In this document: in pieces, positions 1 to 8,487 of the stretch
Layout: each line of letters starts with the position of its first letter
How positions within the stretch are numbered: position 1 is the stretch's first letter
NCBI RefSeq assembly: GCF_027489515.1
Contig: NZ_JAIXZS010000020.1
Span: forward strand, 1-64,000
Source: Novosphingobium sp.
GTDB lineage: Bacteria; Pseudomonadota; Alphaproteobacteria; Sphingomonadales; Sphingomonadaceae
Direction: 5' to 3'
DNA: 64,000 bases
Program-made: the position numbers and the translations under genes
The notes under the pieces: generated by a model
Told to the model about the DNA's origin: nothing
The model's input: only the letters and a program-made list of their open reading frames with translations
Databases searched by the model: none

Positions 1-879
1 CAGAAAGCGGTGGACCGCTTCCGCAAGGCCGTGGTCGAGCCCTCGATGACCAAGCTCGTCGTGCTCGATTTCTGGGCCGAATGGTGCGGGCCGTGCAAGG
101 CGCTCACCCCGGTGCTGGAAAAGGTCTGCGGCGAATATGCCGACAAGGGTGTCGTCCTCGCCAAGATCAACGTCGATGAGGAACAGTTCATCGCCGCGCA
201 GTTCCAGGTGCGCTCGATCCCCACCGTCTATGCCATGTTCCAGGGCCAGCCGGTGGCGGATCTCACGCCCGCGCGCAGCGAATCGCAGCTGCGCCAGATG
301 CTCGATCAGATGCTCGCGCGCCTGCCCATCCAGGCTGGCGAAGAACCGGCGCAGGATATCGCCCCGCTGCTCGCCATGGGTGAGGAAGTGCTGGCAGGCG
401 GTGACGGTGAGCGCGCCGTCGGCATCTTCTCGCAGATCGCCGAGATTGCGCCCGACAATGCCGCCGCCCACTCTGGCCTGATCCGCGCGCTGCTTGCGGC
501 GGGAGACAAGGCGGCCGCCGAGGACGTCCTCGCCGCGCTCGATCCCAAGCTGGCGGACGATCCCGCGCTGGCGCAGGCGCGCTCCGCGCTCGCGCTCGCC
601 GCCGATGCGCCCGAGCCGAGCGAGCTTGACGGCCTGCGCGCCGCCGCCAGCGCCAATCCGGGCGACATGGACGCGCAGCTCGCGCTTGCCAACGGGCTCT
701 ATGCCGCAGGAGACCGCGATGGTGCGGCAGGCCTCCTCCTCGACATGGTCGCGCGGGACCGGACGTGGAACGATGGCGCTGCGCGCACTCGCCTGCTGCA
801 GATCTTCGAGGCTATCGGGCTTGAGGATCCGTGGGTTGCAGCCACCCGCCGCAAGCTCTCCACCGTGCTGTTCGGTTAG
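1..879 (+). CDS. Thioredoxin-domain co-chaperone with TPR tail (CnoX/YbbN-like), 5' partial
   Basis: The frame is open to the first base of the window (a GTG at 10 is in frame but is not needed as a start), so the N-terminus, probably about 20 residues, lies outside. A thioredoxin fold carries the intact redox motif WCGPC about 25 residues into the visible part. An Ala-rich helical region of TPR type follows to the end. This is the architecture of YbbN/CnoX, a thioredoxin-like holdase that protects proteins from oxidative damage and hands them to chaperones; it is soluble and cytoplasmic. Members with a true CxxC, as here, may keep redox activity. The next gene starts 3 bp after the stop, so the two are probably co-transcribed. 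Confidence 0.88.
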   Translation, partial: QKAVDRFRKAVVEPSMTKLVVLDFWAEWCGPCKALTPVLEKVCGEYADKGVVLAKINVDEEQFIAAQFQVRSIPTVYAMFQGQPVADLTPARSESQLRQMLDQMLARLPIQAGEEPAQDIAPLLAMGEEVLAGGDGERAVGIFSQIAEIAPDNAAAHSGLIRALLAAGDKAAAEDVLAALDPKLADDPALAQARSALALAADAPEPSELDGLRAAASANPGDMDAQLALANGLYAAGDRDGAAGLLLDMVARDRTWNDGAARTRLLQIFEAIGLEDPWVAATRRKLSTVLFG

Positions 880-882
880 GCC

Positions 883-1509
883 ATGGGGCAGGAAACCCGG
901 CCGGTGCGCCTCTCGATCTTCCCGCTCACGGGCGCGCTGCTGTTCCCTGGGCTGCAGCTGCCGCTGCACATCTTCGAGCCGCGCTACCGCTCGATGATCT
1001 CCGATTCGCTGGCGCGCGACCGGCGCATCGCGATGATCCAGCCGCAGGGCCAGTATGATGGCGCGCCGCTGTTCCAGATCGGCTGCGTCGGCAAGATCGG
1101 CGAAGTCGAGGCGATGGAGGATGGCCGCTACAACGTCATCCTCGAAGGCATTTCCCGTTTTCGCCTCCTGCGCGAACTCGATGTGACGACGCCCTTCCGG
1201 CAGGTCGAGGGCGAGCTGATCGAGGACGACGCGGGCGCCAGCCTCAGCGCGGTCGAACGCGCCTCGTTCGAGCGTGAAGCGCGCCGCTTTGCCGATGCGC
1301 AGGGCTATTCGGTCGATTGGGATTCGGTCGGCCGGCTCGACGATGTCTCGCTGATCAACGGTGTCTCGCAGATCGCCCCGTTCGATGCTGCCGCCAAGCA
1401 GGCGCTGCTCGAGGCGGACAGCCTGACCGCGCGGTGCGAACTGCTCGTCCAGCTGATGCAGTTCTTCGGCCGCCGCGATTCGGACGATGGGCGGGTGACG
1501 CTTCAGTAG
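883..1509 (+). CDS. Lon substrate-binding (LON/PUA-like) domain protein
   Basis: A 208-residue protein made almost entirely of the N-terminal domain of Lon protease (the Pfam LON substrate-binding domain), with no AAA or protease domain. The opening, with RLSIFPLTGALLFPGLQLPL and then HIFEPRYR, is the family signature. Stand-alone LON-domain proteins are common in Alphaproteobacteria. They are presumed to bind proteins or act as adaptors, but no reaction is established. It follows the thioredoxin/TPR gene by 3 bp, which suggests a two-gene protein-quality-control operon (inference). The ATG at 883 is the only sensible start. Confidence 0.85.
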   Translation: MGQETRPVRLSIFPLTGALLFPGLQLPLHIFEPRYRSMISDSLARDRRIAMIQPQGQYDGAPLFQIGCVGKIGEVEAMEDGRYNVILEGISRFRLLRELDVTTPFRQVEGELIEDDAGASLSAVERASFEREARRFADAQGYSVDWDSVGRLDDVSLINGVSQIAPFDAAAKQALLEADSLTARCELLVQLMQFFGRRDSDDGRVTLQ

Positions 1510-1559
1510 GCTGTTTCGGCCTCGCCGGTGCTCCGTGCCGTGTCAGCGGGCCAAGAGAC

Positions 1560-2180
1560 TCAGAACTGCGCGCGCAGCCCGTCGATCACGAACTGTGCGG
1601 CCAGCGCTGCCAGAAGCACACCCAGCAGCCGGGTGATGACCGCCTCGACCTGCGAGCCCAGCGCCCTGATGATCGGCCGTGCTGCCACCAGCGCAATGAA
1701 GCTCAGCAGCATGACCGCGCCCAGCGCGGCCAGGATCACAAGCGTTTCCGGCAGGCCATGCGCCCGCGCGGTGAGCAGCATGACCGAAGCGATCGAGCCC
1801 GGCCCGGCCAGCATCGGCATCGCCATCGGGAAGACCGAGACGTCCTCGACCTGCGGCTGCGCGGTGCGCACTTTTTCGGCGCGCTCCTCGCGCCGTTCGG
1901 TGCGCTTCTCGAACACCATGTCAATCGCGATCATGAACAGCATGATGCCGCCCGCGATGCGGAAGCTATCGAGCTCGATGTGCAGTGCGCCAAGCAGATC
2001 CTCGCCAAACAGCGCGAAGACGACGAGAATGCCGCTGGCGATCAGACAAGCCCGCACGGCCATGATGAAAGCCTGCCGCGGCGTGGCCGAGGCCGTCAGC
2101 CCGGCGTAGATCGGCGCGCAGCCCGGCGGGTCGATCACCACGAACAGCGTCGTGAAGGCAGAGAGGAACAGCGCCAACAT
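1560..2180 (-). CDS. MarC family integral membrane protein
   Basis: A 206-residue hydrophobic protein with about six membrane segments. The N-terminal segment contains VVIDPPGCAPIYAGLT, and the second half contains MPMLAGPGSIASVM, both typical of the MarC/UPF0056 family. The loop between the halves is charged (KRTERREERAEK). MarC proteins lie in the inner membrane; their substrate is unknown, and the old link to multiple antibiotic resistance has not held up. The ATG at 2180 has a plausible GA-rich ribosome site just upstream. The gene starts 4 bp after the stop of the secreted hypothetical at 2185-2958, so the two are probably one transcript. Confidence 0.88.
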   Translation of the reverse strand: MLALFLSAFTTLFVVIDPPGCAPIYAGLTASATPRQAFIMAVRACLIASGILVVFALFGEDLLGALHIELDSFRIAGGIMLFMIAIDMVFEKRTERREERAEKVRTAQPQVEDVSVFPMAMPMLAGPGSIASVMLLTARAHGLPETLVILAALGAVMLLSFIALVAARPIIRALGSQVEAVITRLLGVLLAALAAQFVIDGLRAQF

Positions 2181-2184
2181 CGTC

Positions 2185-2958
2185 CTACCCCTCGTTCTTC
2201 GCCACTTCAGTGCGCTTCAGCACCTCGTTCATCTTGCCGTCCTGCCACATCCATACGGTCCATTCACGCGTCCCGCCGGGCAGCACTGTGGATCGCCAGA
2301 CAATCGTGCCGTCGATCGAACGGCCATCCTTGCTGTCCGCGCCAGGCACAGCGCTCAACGCCGGGATCGGTCCCGGCAGCGGACGCATGGGTGGCGGCGC
2401 GTTCTTGTCAGGCTTGGGCGGCGGTGGCGGCTCGTCCGCCAGCGGATTGCGGCGCGGGCGCGGCGGGCAATCGGCCACCTTGCCGGTAATGAAGTCAGCG
2501 CCTGCGAGCGGCGCGGTCAGGTCCCCGCCCTGATCGAGCACCCACTTGTAATCGCCTTTCTTGCGCTGGCGCTGCCACACGGTGGAGAACCAGCCGTTTG
2601 CTGCGCCTGCCTGATAGCCGCCAAAGGTCACGCCGGCGCTGCCATCGCAGCTCATCCACACCGAACTAGGCTGCCATTGCACCGCTTGCGGCGGATTGGC
2701 CCGGCCCTTGAGCCAGGCCTTGGCGAGCACGCGCTGCGGCACGAACATTTCCGCGTCCTCGGTCGAGGTCTCGGTAAAGGCGGTCCACTGCCCCTTCTCG
2801 CGCGCTGCCCTCGCAAACGCGCTTTCCGCCGCGATCAGCGCGCTGGGATTGCCGATCGGCGTAATCCCGCTGCCAAGGCCGGGCGGCCCGTCGCGCCGGT
2901 CCTGCGCCGCAGCGGGGAGGGCAAGGGCGAGCAGGGCGAACGGAATCAAACGCTTCAT
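2185..2958 (-). CDS. Hypothetical secreted protein with proline-rich linker
   Basis: Read from the ATG at 2958 this is a 257-residue protein. The N-terminus MKRLIPFALLALALPAAAQ is a clear Sec signal peptide with an Ala-x-Ala cleavage site. The body resembles periplasmic proteins of sphingomonads that carry a SnoaL/NTF2-like fold (AARAAREKGQWTAFTE is typical of that fold), followed by a Pro-rich stretch (PPPPPKPDKNAPPPMRPLPGP) and a C-terminal domain. No catalytic motif was recognised. The frame stays open further upstream to 3093, but that part runs through a GC-rich repeat and has no signal sequence at its start, so 2958 is preferred. The function is unknown. Confidence 0.75.
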   Translation of the reverse strand: MKRLIPFALLALALPAAAQDRRDGPPGLGSGITPIGNPSALIAAESAFARAAREKGQWTAFTETSTEDAEMFVPQRVLAKAWLKGRANPPQAVQWQPSSVWMSCDGSAGVTFGGYQAGAANGWFSTVWQRQRKKGDYKWVLDQGGDLTAPLAGADFITGKVADCPPRPRRNPLADEPPPPPKPDKNAPPPMRPLPGPIPALSAVPGADSKDGRSIDGTIVWRSTVLPGGTREWTVWMWQDGKMNEVLKRTEVAKNEG

Positions 2959-3002
2959 GCCGCGAAGCCTAGAGCAGGCCAGAGGCGAGGGGAAGGCAGA
3001 AG

Positions 3003-3039
3003 GGCCCACCCCCGACCCCTCCCGCAAGCGGGAGGGGAG
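3003..3039. repeat. GC-rich REP-like palindrome, copy 1 of an inverted doublet
   Basis: The core is a palindrome with arms CCCCTCCCGC and GCGGGAGGGG around a 2-nt loop (3016-3037), with the flank GGCCCACCCCC on one side. The reverse complement of 3098-3134 matches it at 34 of 37 positions. The same core recurs at 53928-53962 and 53992-54026. This is a dispersed intergenic element of the REP type, able to form a strong hairpin in DNA or RNA. Confidence 0.8.
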
Positions 3040-3097
3040 AAGAAAGCGCGGGCAGGCTCTCTTCCCGTAAGCGGTAGGTGAGTTAAGCCGCAACGCG

Positions 3098-3134
3098 CTC
3101 CCCTCCCGCCTGCGGGAGGGGCTGGGGGTGGGCC
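3098..3134. repeat. GC-rich REP-like palindrome, copy 2 (inverted)
   Basis: This is the inverted partner of 3003-3039, with the same 10-bp arms at 3100-3121 and the flank GGGGGTGGGCC. The two copies face each other across about 60 bp between the start of the secreted hypothetical (2958) and the end of folD (3147). The hairpin closest to folD may act in transcription termination. Confidence 0.8.
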
Positions 3135-3146
3135 AGCTGCTGCGCC

Positions 3147-4040
3147 TCAGATCGCGTCCGCCGCCAGCTCCAGCCCGGCATTGCGATAGGCCGCCACCAG
3201 CGTATTGCGCAGCAGCACGGCAATGGTCATCGGGCCGACCCCGCCGGGAACCGGCGTCACCGCGCCCGCCACGTCCATCGCGCCGGCATAGTCGACATCG
3301 CCGACCAGCCGCGTCTTGCCTGCCTCGGCAGCGGGCACGCGGTTGATGCCGACATCGATCACCGTCGCGCCGGGCTTGATCCAGTCAGCCTTGACCATTT
3401 CCGCCCGGCCAACTGCCGCCACTACGATATCGGCGCGGCGCACGACCTCGGGCAGGTTCTGCGTGCGGCTGTGCGCGATCGTCACCGTGCAGCTTTCCGC
3501 GAGCAGCAGCTGGGCCATCGGCTTGCCGACGATGTTGGAGCGGCCGATCACCACGGCATCGAGGCCGGAGAGCGAACCCAGGCGGTCCTTCAGCAGCATC
3601 AGGCAGCCCAGCGGGGTGCACGGCACGAAGCCCGGCTGGCCCACCGCAAGGCGGCCTGCGCTGATCACGTGGAACCCGTCGACATCCTTGTCCGGGTTGA
3701 TCGTGGAAATGACCTTCTGCTCGTCCATGTGGCCGGGCAGCGGCAGCTGAACCAGAATGCCGTCGACGGCGGGATCGGTGTTGAGCTGCTCGACCAGCGC
3801 AAGGAGATCGGCCTCCGGCGTCTCGGCGGGCAGGCGATGCTCGAAGCTCGCCATCCCGGCTTCGACGGTCTGCTTGCCCTTGGAGCGGACATAGACCTGG
3901 CTCGCGGGGTCTTCGCCCACCAGCACCACGGCAAGGCCCGCCTTGCGGCCCGCCTCGGCTTCAAATGCGGCAGCAAGCTCTCCCACCTTCGCACGCAGGT
4001 TTGCGGCAAAGGCCTTCCCATCGATGATCGCGGCAGTCAT
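3147..4040 (-). CDS. folD: Bifunctional methylenetetrahydrofolate dehydrogenase / methenyltetrahydrofolate cyclohydrolase
   Basis: The 297-residue length is normal for FolD, which interconverts 5,10-methylene-, 5,10-methenyl- and 10-formyl-THF using NADP in the cytosol. Visible family signatures are [14 protein letters not shown] (the active-site Tyr and Lys region), [15 protein letters not shown], the substrate-loop [15 protein letters not shown], and the nucleotide-binding stretch [17 protein letters not shown]. The C-terminus [18 protein letters not shown] is canonical. The start is the ATG at 4040. It is the last gene of a leftward block (transporter, argB, lipoprotein, yggT, folD). Its product feeds the MetF step encoded at 51927. 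Confidence 0.97.
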   Translation of the reverse strand: MTAAIIDGKAFAANLRAKVGELAAAFEAEAGRKAGLAVVLVGEDPASQVYVRSKGKQTVEAGMASFEHRLPAETPEADLLALVEQLNTDPAVDGILVQLPLPGHMDEQKVISTINPDKDVDGFHVISAGRLAVGQPGFVPCTPLGCLMLLKDRLGSLSGLDAVVIGRSNIVGKPMAQLLLAESCTVTIAHSRTQNLPEVVRRADIVVAAVGRAEMVKADWIKPGATVIDVGINRVPAAEAGKTRLVGDVDYAGAMDVAGAVTPVPGGVGPMTIAVLLRNTLVAAYRNAGLELAADAI

Positions 4041-4065
4041 GCGGTATTCCCGTTGTGAGTGTGGA

Positions 4066-4365
4066 TCAGACCGACGTAGCCGCTAGTGCGAGGTAGTAGA
4101 GGAGCTGCACCAGCAGGCGCAGGCCGAAGATCAGGATCATCGGCGAGAAGTCGACGCCCCCGGTGTTCGGCATGACCCGGCGGATCGGGTTCAGCAGCGG
4201 ATCGAGAATGGCGTTGAGCGCGGTCCACACGGCGGAAACCGCCTTGTTCTGGGTGTTCACCACATTGAAGGCGATCAGCAGGCTCAGCACGAACTGCACG
4301 ATCACGACCATCACGACAATGTCGATCAGCTGCGATATGGCAGAGATCAGCGTGAACAACAGCAT
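4066..4365 (-). CDS. YggT family membrane protein
   Basis: A 99-residue protein with two hydrophobic segments separated by a short conserved loop, [25 protein letters not shown], which is the YggT family signature (DPLLxPIRRxxP). The family sits in the inner membrane. It is linked to osmotic-shock tolerance in some bacteria and to envelope organisation in others, but its mechanism is unknown. The ATG at 4365 is preceded by AGGGA at a good ribosome-site distance. folD follows 25 bp downstream, so co-transcription is likely. Confidence 0.9.
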   Translation of the reverse strand: MLLFTLISAISQLIDIVVMVVIVQFVLSLLIAFNVVNTQNKAVSAVWTALNAILDPLLNPIRRVMPNTGGVDFSPMILIFGLRLLVQLLYYLALAATSV

Positions 4366-4470
4366 TGCGCATTCCCTATGTCAGCGGGGACCAACAGCGA
4401 ACCCGCTGCGCTCCTAGCCGACCCTCTCCCTGCCCCACAAGGGGCCCCTCGCCGAACGGCTGACGGCGAT

Positions 4471-4505
4471 GGACAAACTTGTATGTGTTACATACAAATT
4501 TGTCC
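4471..4505. promoter_or_regulatory. 35-bp AT-rich inverted repeat, operator-like
   Basis: The arms are GGACAAACTTGTATGT (4471-4486) and ACATACAAATTTGTCC (4490-4505) around GTT. They match at 15 of 16 positions. The AT-rich content, the lack of a T-run and the position 106 bp upstream of yggT fit a repressor operator (TetR-family style) better than a terminator. It also begins 29 bp after the stop of the lipoprotein gene, so an RNA hairpin role is possible. Confidence 0.5.
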
Positions 4506-4534
4506 AGAGCTCACACGCGTAAAGATCGTGAAGT

Positions 4535-5008
4535 TCAGAGCTTCAAAGTGGTGCTCTCGACATGCCAGCGCAGTTGCTCGGCCGTCGCGCCGTCCACGTC
4601 GTTGGTCCGCCGCAGCACGACTTCGCCGCGGATCACCCGCGCTCCATCGGTGATCGTAACCGGCGCGGTGTAATAGAGCGATCCCGCCGCGCCCTCGGTT
4701 TCGCCTTTGCCGAAGGTCACTCGCGGGGTGTGCAGCCCGGCCCACTGCGCGGCAAAGTCATGTTCGGACAAGCCGCTGCGCGCGCCCTGATCGCCCCAGA
4801 ACGTGCGGACCACGATCCAGTCGCGCGCCTCGATGGAATCGCCCCAGGCGCGCAGGACCACATCCGGCTCACGCGAACTGGGCGGGCGAGCCGGCGCAGG
4901 CGGCGGCGGGACTGGCGAGTATGTCGCGCCAGGTGCGGGCGCGCGGTTCGGAGCATCGCAGGCAGCGATAGCAAGCACGCAGGCGGCGCACAGGATGGAG
5001 CGGATCAT
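4535..5008 (-). CDS. Hypothetical lipoprotein
   Basis: A 157-residue protein with a lipoprotein signal peptide (MIRSILCAACVLAIAACD), where LAIAAC is a good lipobox with Cys17 as the acylation site. A Pro/Ala-rich spacer (residues 20-45) leads to a small globular domain of about 110 residues containing VVRTFWGDQGARSGLS and a C-terminal LRWHVESTTLKL. This resembles small sphingomonad lipoproteins of unknown function; no catalytic motif is seen. It lies between argB (52 bp upstream) and the palindrome before yggT. The signal peptide fixes the ATG at 5008 as the start. Confidence 0.75.
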   Translation of the reverse strand: MIRSILCAACVLAIAACDAPNRAPAPGATYSPVPPPPAPARPPSSREPDVVLRAWGDSIEARDWIVVRTFWGDQGARSGLSEHDFAAQWAGLHTPRVTFGKGETEGAAGSLYYTAPVTITDGARVIRGEVVLRRTNDVDGATAEQLRWHVESTTLKL

Positions 5009-5060
5009 CGCATGACCAACGTTCCGCAGCCGCGCCGGTTCCCCTGGGCGCCGCGCACGA

Positions 5061-5999
5061 TCACGCGCGGATCAGCGTGCCTGCGCCGCGCGCGGTGAAG
5101 ATCTCGATCAGCATGGCATGCGGAACGCGCCCGTCGAGCACGACCGCCGCCTCGCACCCGGCCTCGACCGCATGGACGCAAGTCTCGAGCTTGGGGATCA
5201 TCCCGCCGCTGATCGTGCCGTCCTCGGCAAGGCGGGTAATGTCCGCCGGGGTAAGGTCAGTGAGCAGGCGGCGCTCCTTGTCGAGCACGCCGGGCACGTC
5301 GGTGAGGAGGAACAGCCGCGCCGCACCGAGCGCTGCCGCGATCGCGCCCGCCATCGTATCGGCGTTGATGTTGTAGGTCTCGCCATCCTCACCCACGCCG
5401 ATGGGGGCGATAACCGGGATCATGTTGGCGCCGGTAATGGTGTCGATCACCGAGGTATCGATCCGAGCCGGTTCGCCGACGAAGCCGAGGTCGACGACGA
5501 TCGCCTCGCCGCTTTCCGCGTCGTTGATCGCCTTGGGTGCCTTCTTCGCCTCGACCTTGCGGGCGATCACCATGCCGCCATCCTTGCCGGAAATGCCGAT
5601 GGCCTTGCCGCCGGCGCGCGCGATCCAGCTGACAAGTTCCTTGTTGATCGCTCCGGCGAGGACCATTTCGGCCACTTCCGCGGTCTGCTTGTCCGTCACG
5701 CGCAGGCCATCGACAAAGCGCGATTCGATGCCGAGTGCCTTGAGCATCCGCCCGATCTGCGGGCCGCCGCCGTGGACGACGACCGGATTGATGCCGACCG
5801 CCTTCAGCAACACGATATCCTCGGCAAAGTCCTGCGCGAGATCGGGATCACCCATCGCGTGGCCGCCGTACTTCACCACGAAGGTCTTGCCCGCATATCG
5901 CTGCAGGTAAGGGAGCGCCTCGGTAAGCGTTTCGGCCTTGGCGAGCATCGCCTTGTGGTGGGCGGCGTCGTCTGCTGCGGGATCGTGCGTGGTTGCCAT
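5061..5999 (-). CDS. argB: Acetylglutamate kinase
   Basis: ArgB phosphorylates N-acetyl-L-glutamate with ATP, the second step of arginine biosynthesis, in the cytosol. Read from the ATG at 5999 it has 312 residues, normal for the family. Signatures are [10 protein letters not shown] (phosphate-binding Lys and Gly residues), [13 protein letters not shown] (substrate loop) and the C-terminal [17 protein letters not shown], where the Lys contacts ATP. A TTG 39 bp further upstream is in frame but has no support. The N-terminal extension before VVKYGG is consistent with hexameric, arginine-sensitive ArgB, so feedback inhibition by arginine is plausible (inference). Confidence 0.96.
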   Translation of the reverse strand: MATTHDPAADDAAHHKAMLAKAETLTEALPYLQRYAGKTFVVKYGGHAMGDPDLAQDFAEDIVLLKAVGINPVVVHGGGPQIGRMLKALGIESRFVDGLRVTDKQTAEVAEMVLAGAINKELVSWIARAGGKAIGISGKDGGMVIARKVEAKKAPKAINDAESGEAIVVDLGFVGEPARIDTSVIDTITGANMIPVIAPIGVGEDGETYNINADTMAGAIAAALGAARLFLLTDVPGVLDKERRLLTDLTPADITRLAEDGTISGGMIPKLETCVHAVEAGCEAAVVLDGRVPHAMLIEIFTARGAGTLIRA

Positions 6000-6041
6000 G
6001 ATGGCCTGCGCTTTGGACCAACCGGCCCCAAGGTGCAATAA

Positions 6042-6734
6042 TTAGCGGAATGTCTGGCCTTGGCCGTCGAGCTTGCGCCCCAGCTGGACAAAGACCCAGA
6101 TCAGCGGCGGCACCATGATTGTCGAAAGCAGCAGCTTGGAGGCGATCTGCCCCGCCATGATCTCGCCGATCGGCAGCGGCACGCCCGCGGCATCCTTCAC
6201 CCCGGCAAAGGAGATCGTGATGAAGATCAGCGTATCGACCATCTGGCTGAGCAGGCTGGCGATCCACGCGCGCAAAATGAGCAGCCGCCCGCGCCCGCCC
6301 GCCAGTCGCGAGAAGACATAGACGTTGAGCGTCTGCGAGGTGCCATAGGAAATGAGGCCCGCAAACTGCATCCGCGCGCCCTGACCGAGGAGGCGCGCGT
6401 AGGCCTCCTGATCGCCCCAGAACGGCGCGGGCGGCACCACGTTGATCACGAAAGTAAGCAGCAGCATCGAGCAGATCAGCGGCACGAAGCCGAAGCGCAC
6501 CAGCTTGTTGGCCGCATCCTGCCCATAGAGTTCGGCCACCGCGCTCGCCATCACCACCAGCAGCAGAAAGGCGAAGATCCCGCTCTCGACCGCGAGATCG
6601 CCGATCAGCGGCCAGTGCCCCAACGCAGCGATCTTGGTGCCGAGCACGCCTGCCAGCACGACAAGCCCGCCGTAGAGCAGCGCAAAGGCAAACAGCGATG
6701 TGGGGATGGTCGGGGCCGGGCTATGGTCTTGCAT
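6042..6734 (-). CDS. Queuosine precursor transporter (YhhQ/VUT family)
   Basis: From the ATG at 6734 this is a 230-residue inner-membrane protein with about six membrane segments. The stretches SAVAELYGQDAANKLVRFGF, GLISYGTSQTLNVYVFSRL and ASLLSQMVDTLIFITISF match the VUT/YhhQ family; the Gln and Asp in the last one are conserved. The family imports queuosine precursors (preQ0/preQ1 or related bases) for tRNA modification. An in-frame TTG 6 bp upstream is a weaker start. It is the first gene of the leftward argB/folD block and diverges from the nucleoside transporter at 6822, so the 87-bp gap holds both promoters. Confidence 0.88.
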   Translation of the reverse strand: MQDHSPAPTIPTSLFAFALLYGGLVVLAGVLGTKIAALGHWPLIGDLAVESGIFAFLLLVVMASAVAELYGQDAANKLVRFGFVPLICSMLLLTFVINVVPPAPFWGDQEAYARLLGQGARMQFAGLISYGTSQTLNVYVFSRLAGGRGRLLILRAWIASLLSQMVDTLIFITISFAGVKDAAGVPLPIGEIMAGQIASKLLLSTIMVPPLIWVFVQLGRKLDGQGQTFR

Positions 6735-6821
6735 TGGCAACGGTTAGCGGGATTTTGACCCTGCGCCAAATCCCGTTTAAGCCACGGTGCACAGGGATTT
6801 TCGGGGAGCTGCGGGCCAGCG

Positions 6822-8072
6822 ATGCGCGTTTTGATGAGCCTCGCCGGCATGGCGCTGATCCTTGCGGTTGCGGTTCTCCTCTCCTCCAACCGCAGGGCGA
6901 TCCGGCTGCGGGTGGTTGGGCCGGCCTTCGCGCTTCAGGCGGGTTTTGCCGCGCTGGTGCTCTATTTCCCTCCGGGCAATGCCGCGCTTCAGGGCGCTTC
7001 GGCGGGGGTCGAGGGGCTGCTCGGCTATGCCAAGGCGGGCGTTGCCTTCCTGTTCGGCCCGCTGGCCGATCCTGCCATCGGCGGCCGCAGCTTTGCCATC
7101 GCTGCGCTGCCGACAATCGTGTTCTTCGCAGCACTCATTTCCATCCTCTACTACCTCGGCATCATGCAGCTGGTGATCCGCTGGATCGGCGGGGGGCTGG
7201 AGAAGGTCACCGGCATCAGCCGCGTTGAGGCGCTGTGCGCCGCCTCCAACATCTTCGTCGGCCAGAGCGAATCGCCACTGGTGATCCGCCCCTATCTCGC
7301 CGCGCTCAATCCCTCGCAGATCTTCACGGTCATGAGCGTGGGCATGGCGGGCGTCGCGGGCACGATCCTTGCCGCCTATGCCGCGATGGGCATCCGGGTG
7401 GACTATCTCGTTGCCGCCGCATTCATGTCAGCCCCCGGCGGGGTGCTGATGGCCAAGCTGATCATGCCCGATGTGCCGCCGATGCCCGATGAACCCGCGG
7501 CCGAGGACCTCCCCAATCCGCACATCGCGGTTTCCGCGCCGGACGAGGAGCGCCCTGCCAATCTCATCATGGCCGCCAGCCAGGGCGCGCAGACGGGTGT
7601 GAAGCTGGCGGTGGCGGTCGGCGCGATGGTGCTTGCTTTCGTGGCGCTGGTCGCCATGGCGAACGGCCTGCTCGGCAGCATTGGCGCGCAGCTCGGCTAT
7701 CCCGGCCTCTCGTTCCAGCAGATCCTTGGCGCGGTGTTCGCCCCCGTGTTCCTCCTCCTCGGCGCGCCCAACCGGGCCGAGGCCGCGCAAGCGGGCGGCC
7801 TGTTCGGCACCAAGATCGTGCTCAACGAATTTGTCGCCTTCATCGATCTGGGCGCGGCGAAGGACCTTTCCGCCCATACCGTCGCCATCGTCACCTTTGC
7901 GCTGTGCGGCTTTGCCAATTTCAGCTCGATCGCGATCCAGATGGCGGTTTCGGGCAGCCTCGCGCCCAATCAACGTCCGGTGATTGCCAAGCTGGGGCTT
8001 AAGGCGCTCGCGGCAGGTGCGCTCTCCAACCTGATGAGCGCGGCGCTCGCTGGAATGTTCCTCAGCGTATGA
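6822..8072 (+). CDS. Concentrative nucleoside transporter (CNT/NupC family)
   Basis: A 416-residue inner-membrane symporter that takes up nucleosides with H+ or Na+. CNT signatures are visible: the nucleoside-binding loop ASNIFVGQSESPLVIRPYL, the second half with FGTKIVLNEFVAFIDLG, and CGFANFSSIAIQM near the end, which together form the two substrate-binding helical hairpins. The length and overall hydrophobic profile fit the family. The start ATG at 6822 is preceded by GGGGAG at an acceptable distance. A small membrane protein follows 4 bp after the stop and may be co-transcribed. Confidence 0.93.
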   Translation: MRVLMSLAGMALILAVAVLLSSNRRAIRLRVVGPAFALQAGFAALVLYFPPGNAALQGASAGVEGLLGYAKAGVAFLFGPLADPAIGGRSFAIAALPTIVFFAALISILYYLGIMQLVIRWIGGGLEKVTGISRVEALCAASNIFVGQSESPLVIRPYLAALNPSQIFTVMSVGMAGVAGTILAAYAAMGIRVDYLVAAAFMSAPGGVLMAKLIMPDVPPMPDEPAAEDLPNPHIAVSAPDEERPANLIMAASQGAQTGVKLAVAVGAMVLAFVALVAMANGLLGSIGAQLGYPGLSFQQILGAVFAPVFLLLGAPNRAEAAQAGGLFGTKIVLNEFVAFIDLGAAKDLSAHTVAIVTFALCGFANFSSIAIQMAVSGSLAPNQRPVIAKLGLKALAAGALSNLMSAALAGMFLSV

Positions 8073-8076
8073 ACCG

Positions 8077-8487
8077 ATGACCGGCAGCGCCGCGATCAGA
8101 GCCGGGCTGGCCTATGGTCTGCTTGCCTTCGCGCTTGGCTTCATTCTCGGCATCGTGCGGACATTCCTTGTTGCCCCGGCGCTGGGAGCCTTTGCTGCTG
8201 TCGCTATCGAGATACCGGTGATGCTTGCCAGTTGCGTCCCGCTGGCGGTCTGGTGCCTGCGCCGATGGCGCATTGCGCGGTGGGGCAATGCTGCGCTGAT
8301 GGGTCTTGCCGGGTTCGCGGTGCTCATGATTTGCGAAGTCCTGCTTGGGCTCGCCTTGGGGCAGGGGCTGCAGGCCATACTGGCCGCCATGGGAAAGCCG
8401 GCCGGTTTGCTAGGCCTTGCCGGTCAGATCGCCTTCGCGCTGCTGCCGCTAGGATGGACGGCGGCGCAGCGCCTGCCGCGCCAATAG
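8077..8487 (+). CDS. Small four-helix membrane protein of unknown function
   Basis: A 136-residue hydrophobic protein with four predicted membrane segments (about residues 8-30, 36-58, 66-92, 108-128) and short Arg-rich loops (CLRRWRIARW). Similar small four-helix proteins of unknown role are common in Rhizobiales and Sphingomonadales. It starts 4 bp after the nucleoside transporter and its 3' end overlaps the convergent gene at 8449-9414 by 39 bp. No motif suggests an activity. The good hydrophobic profile and tight spacing are the reasons to accept it. Confidence 0.6.
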   Translation: MTGSAAIRAGLAYGLLAFALGFILGIVRTFLVAPALGAFAAVAIEIPVMLASCVPLAVWCLRRWRIARWGNAALMGLAGFAVLMICEVLLGLALGQGLQAILAAMGKPAGLLGLAGQIAFALLPLGWTAAQRLPRQ

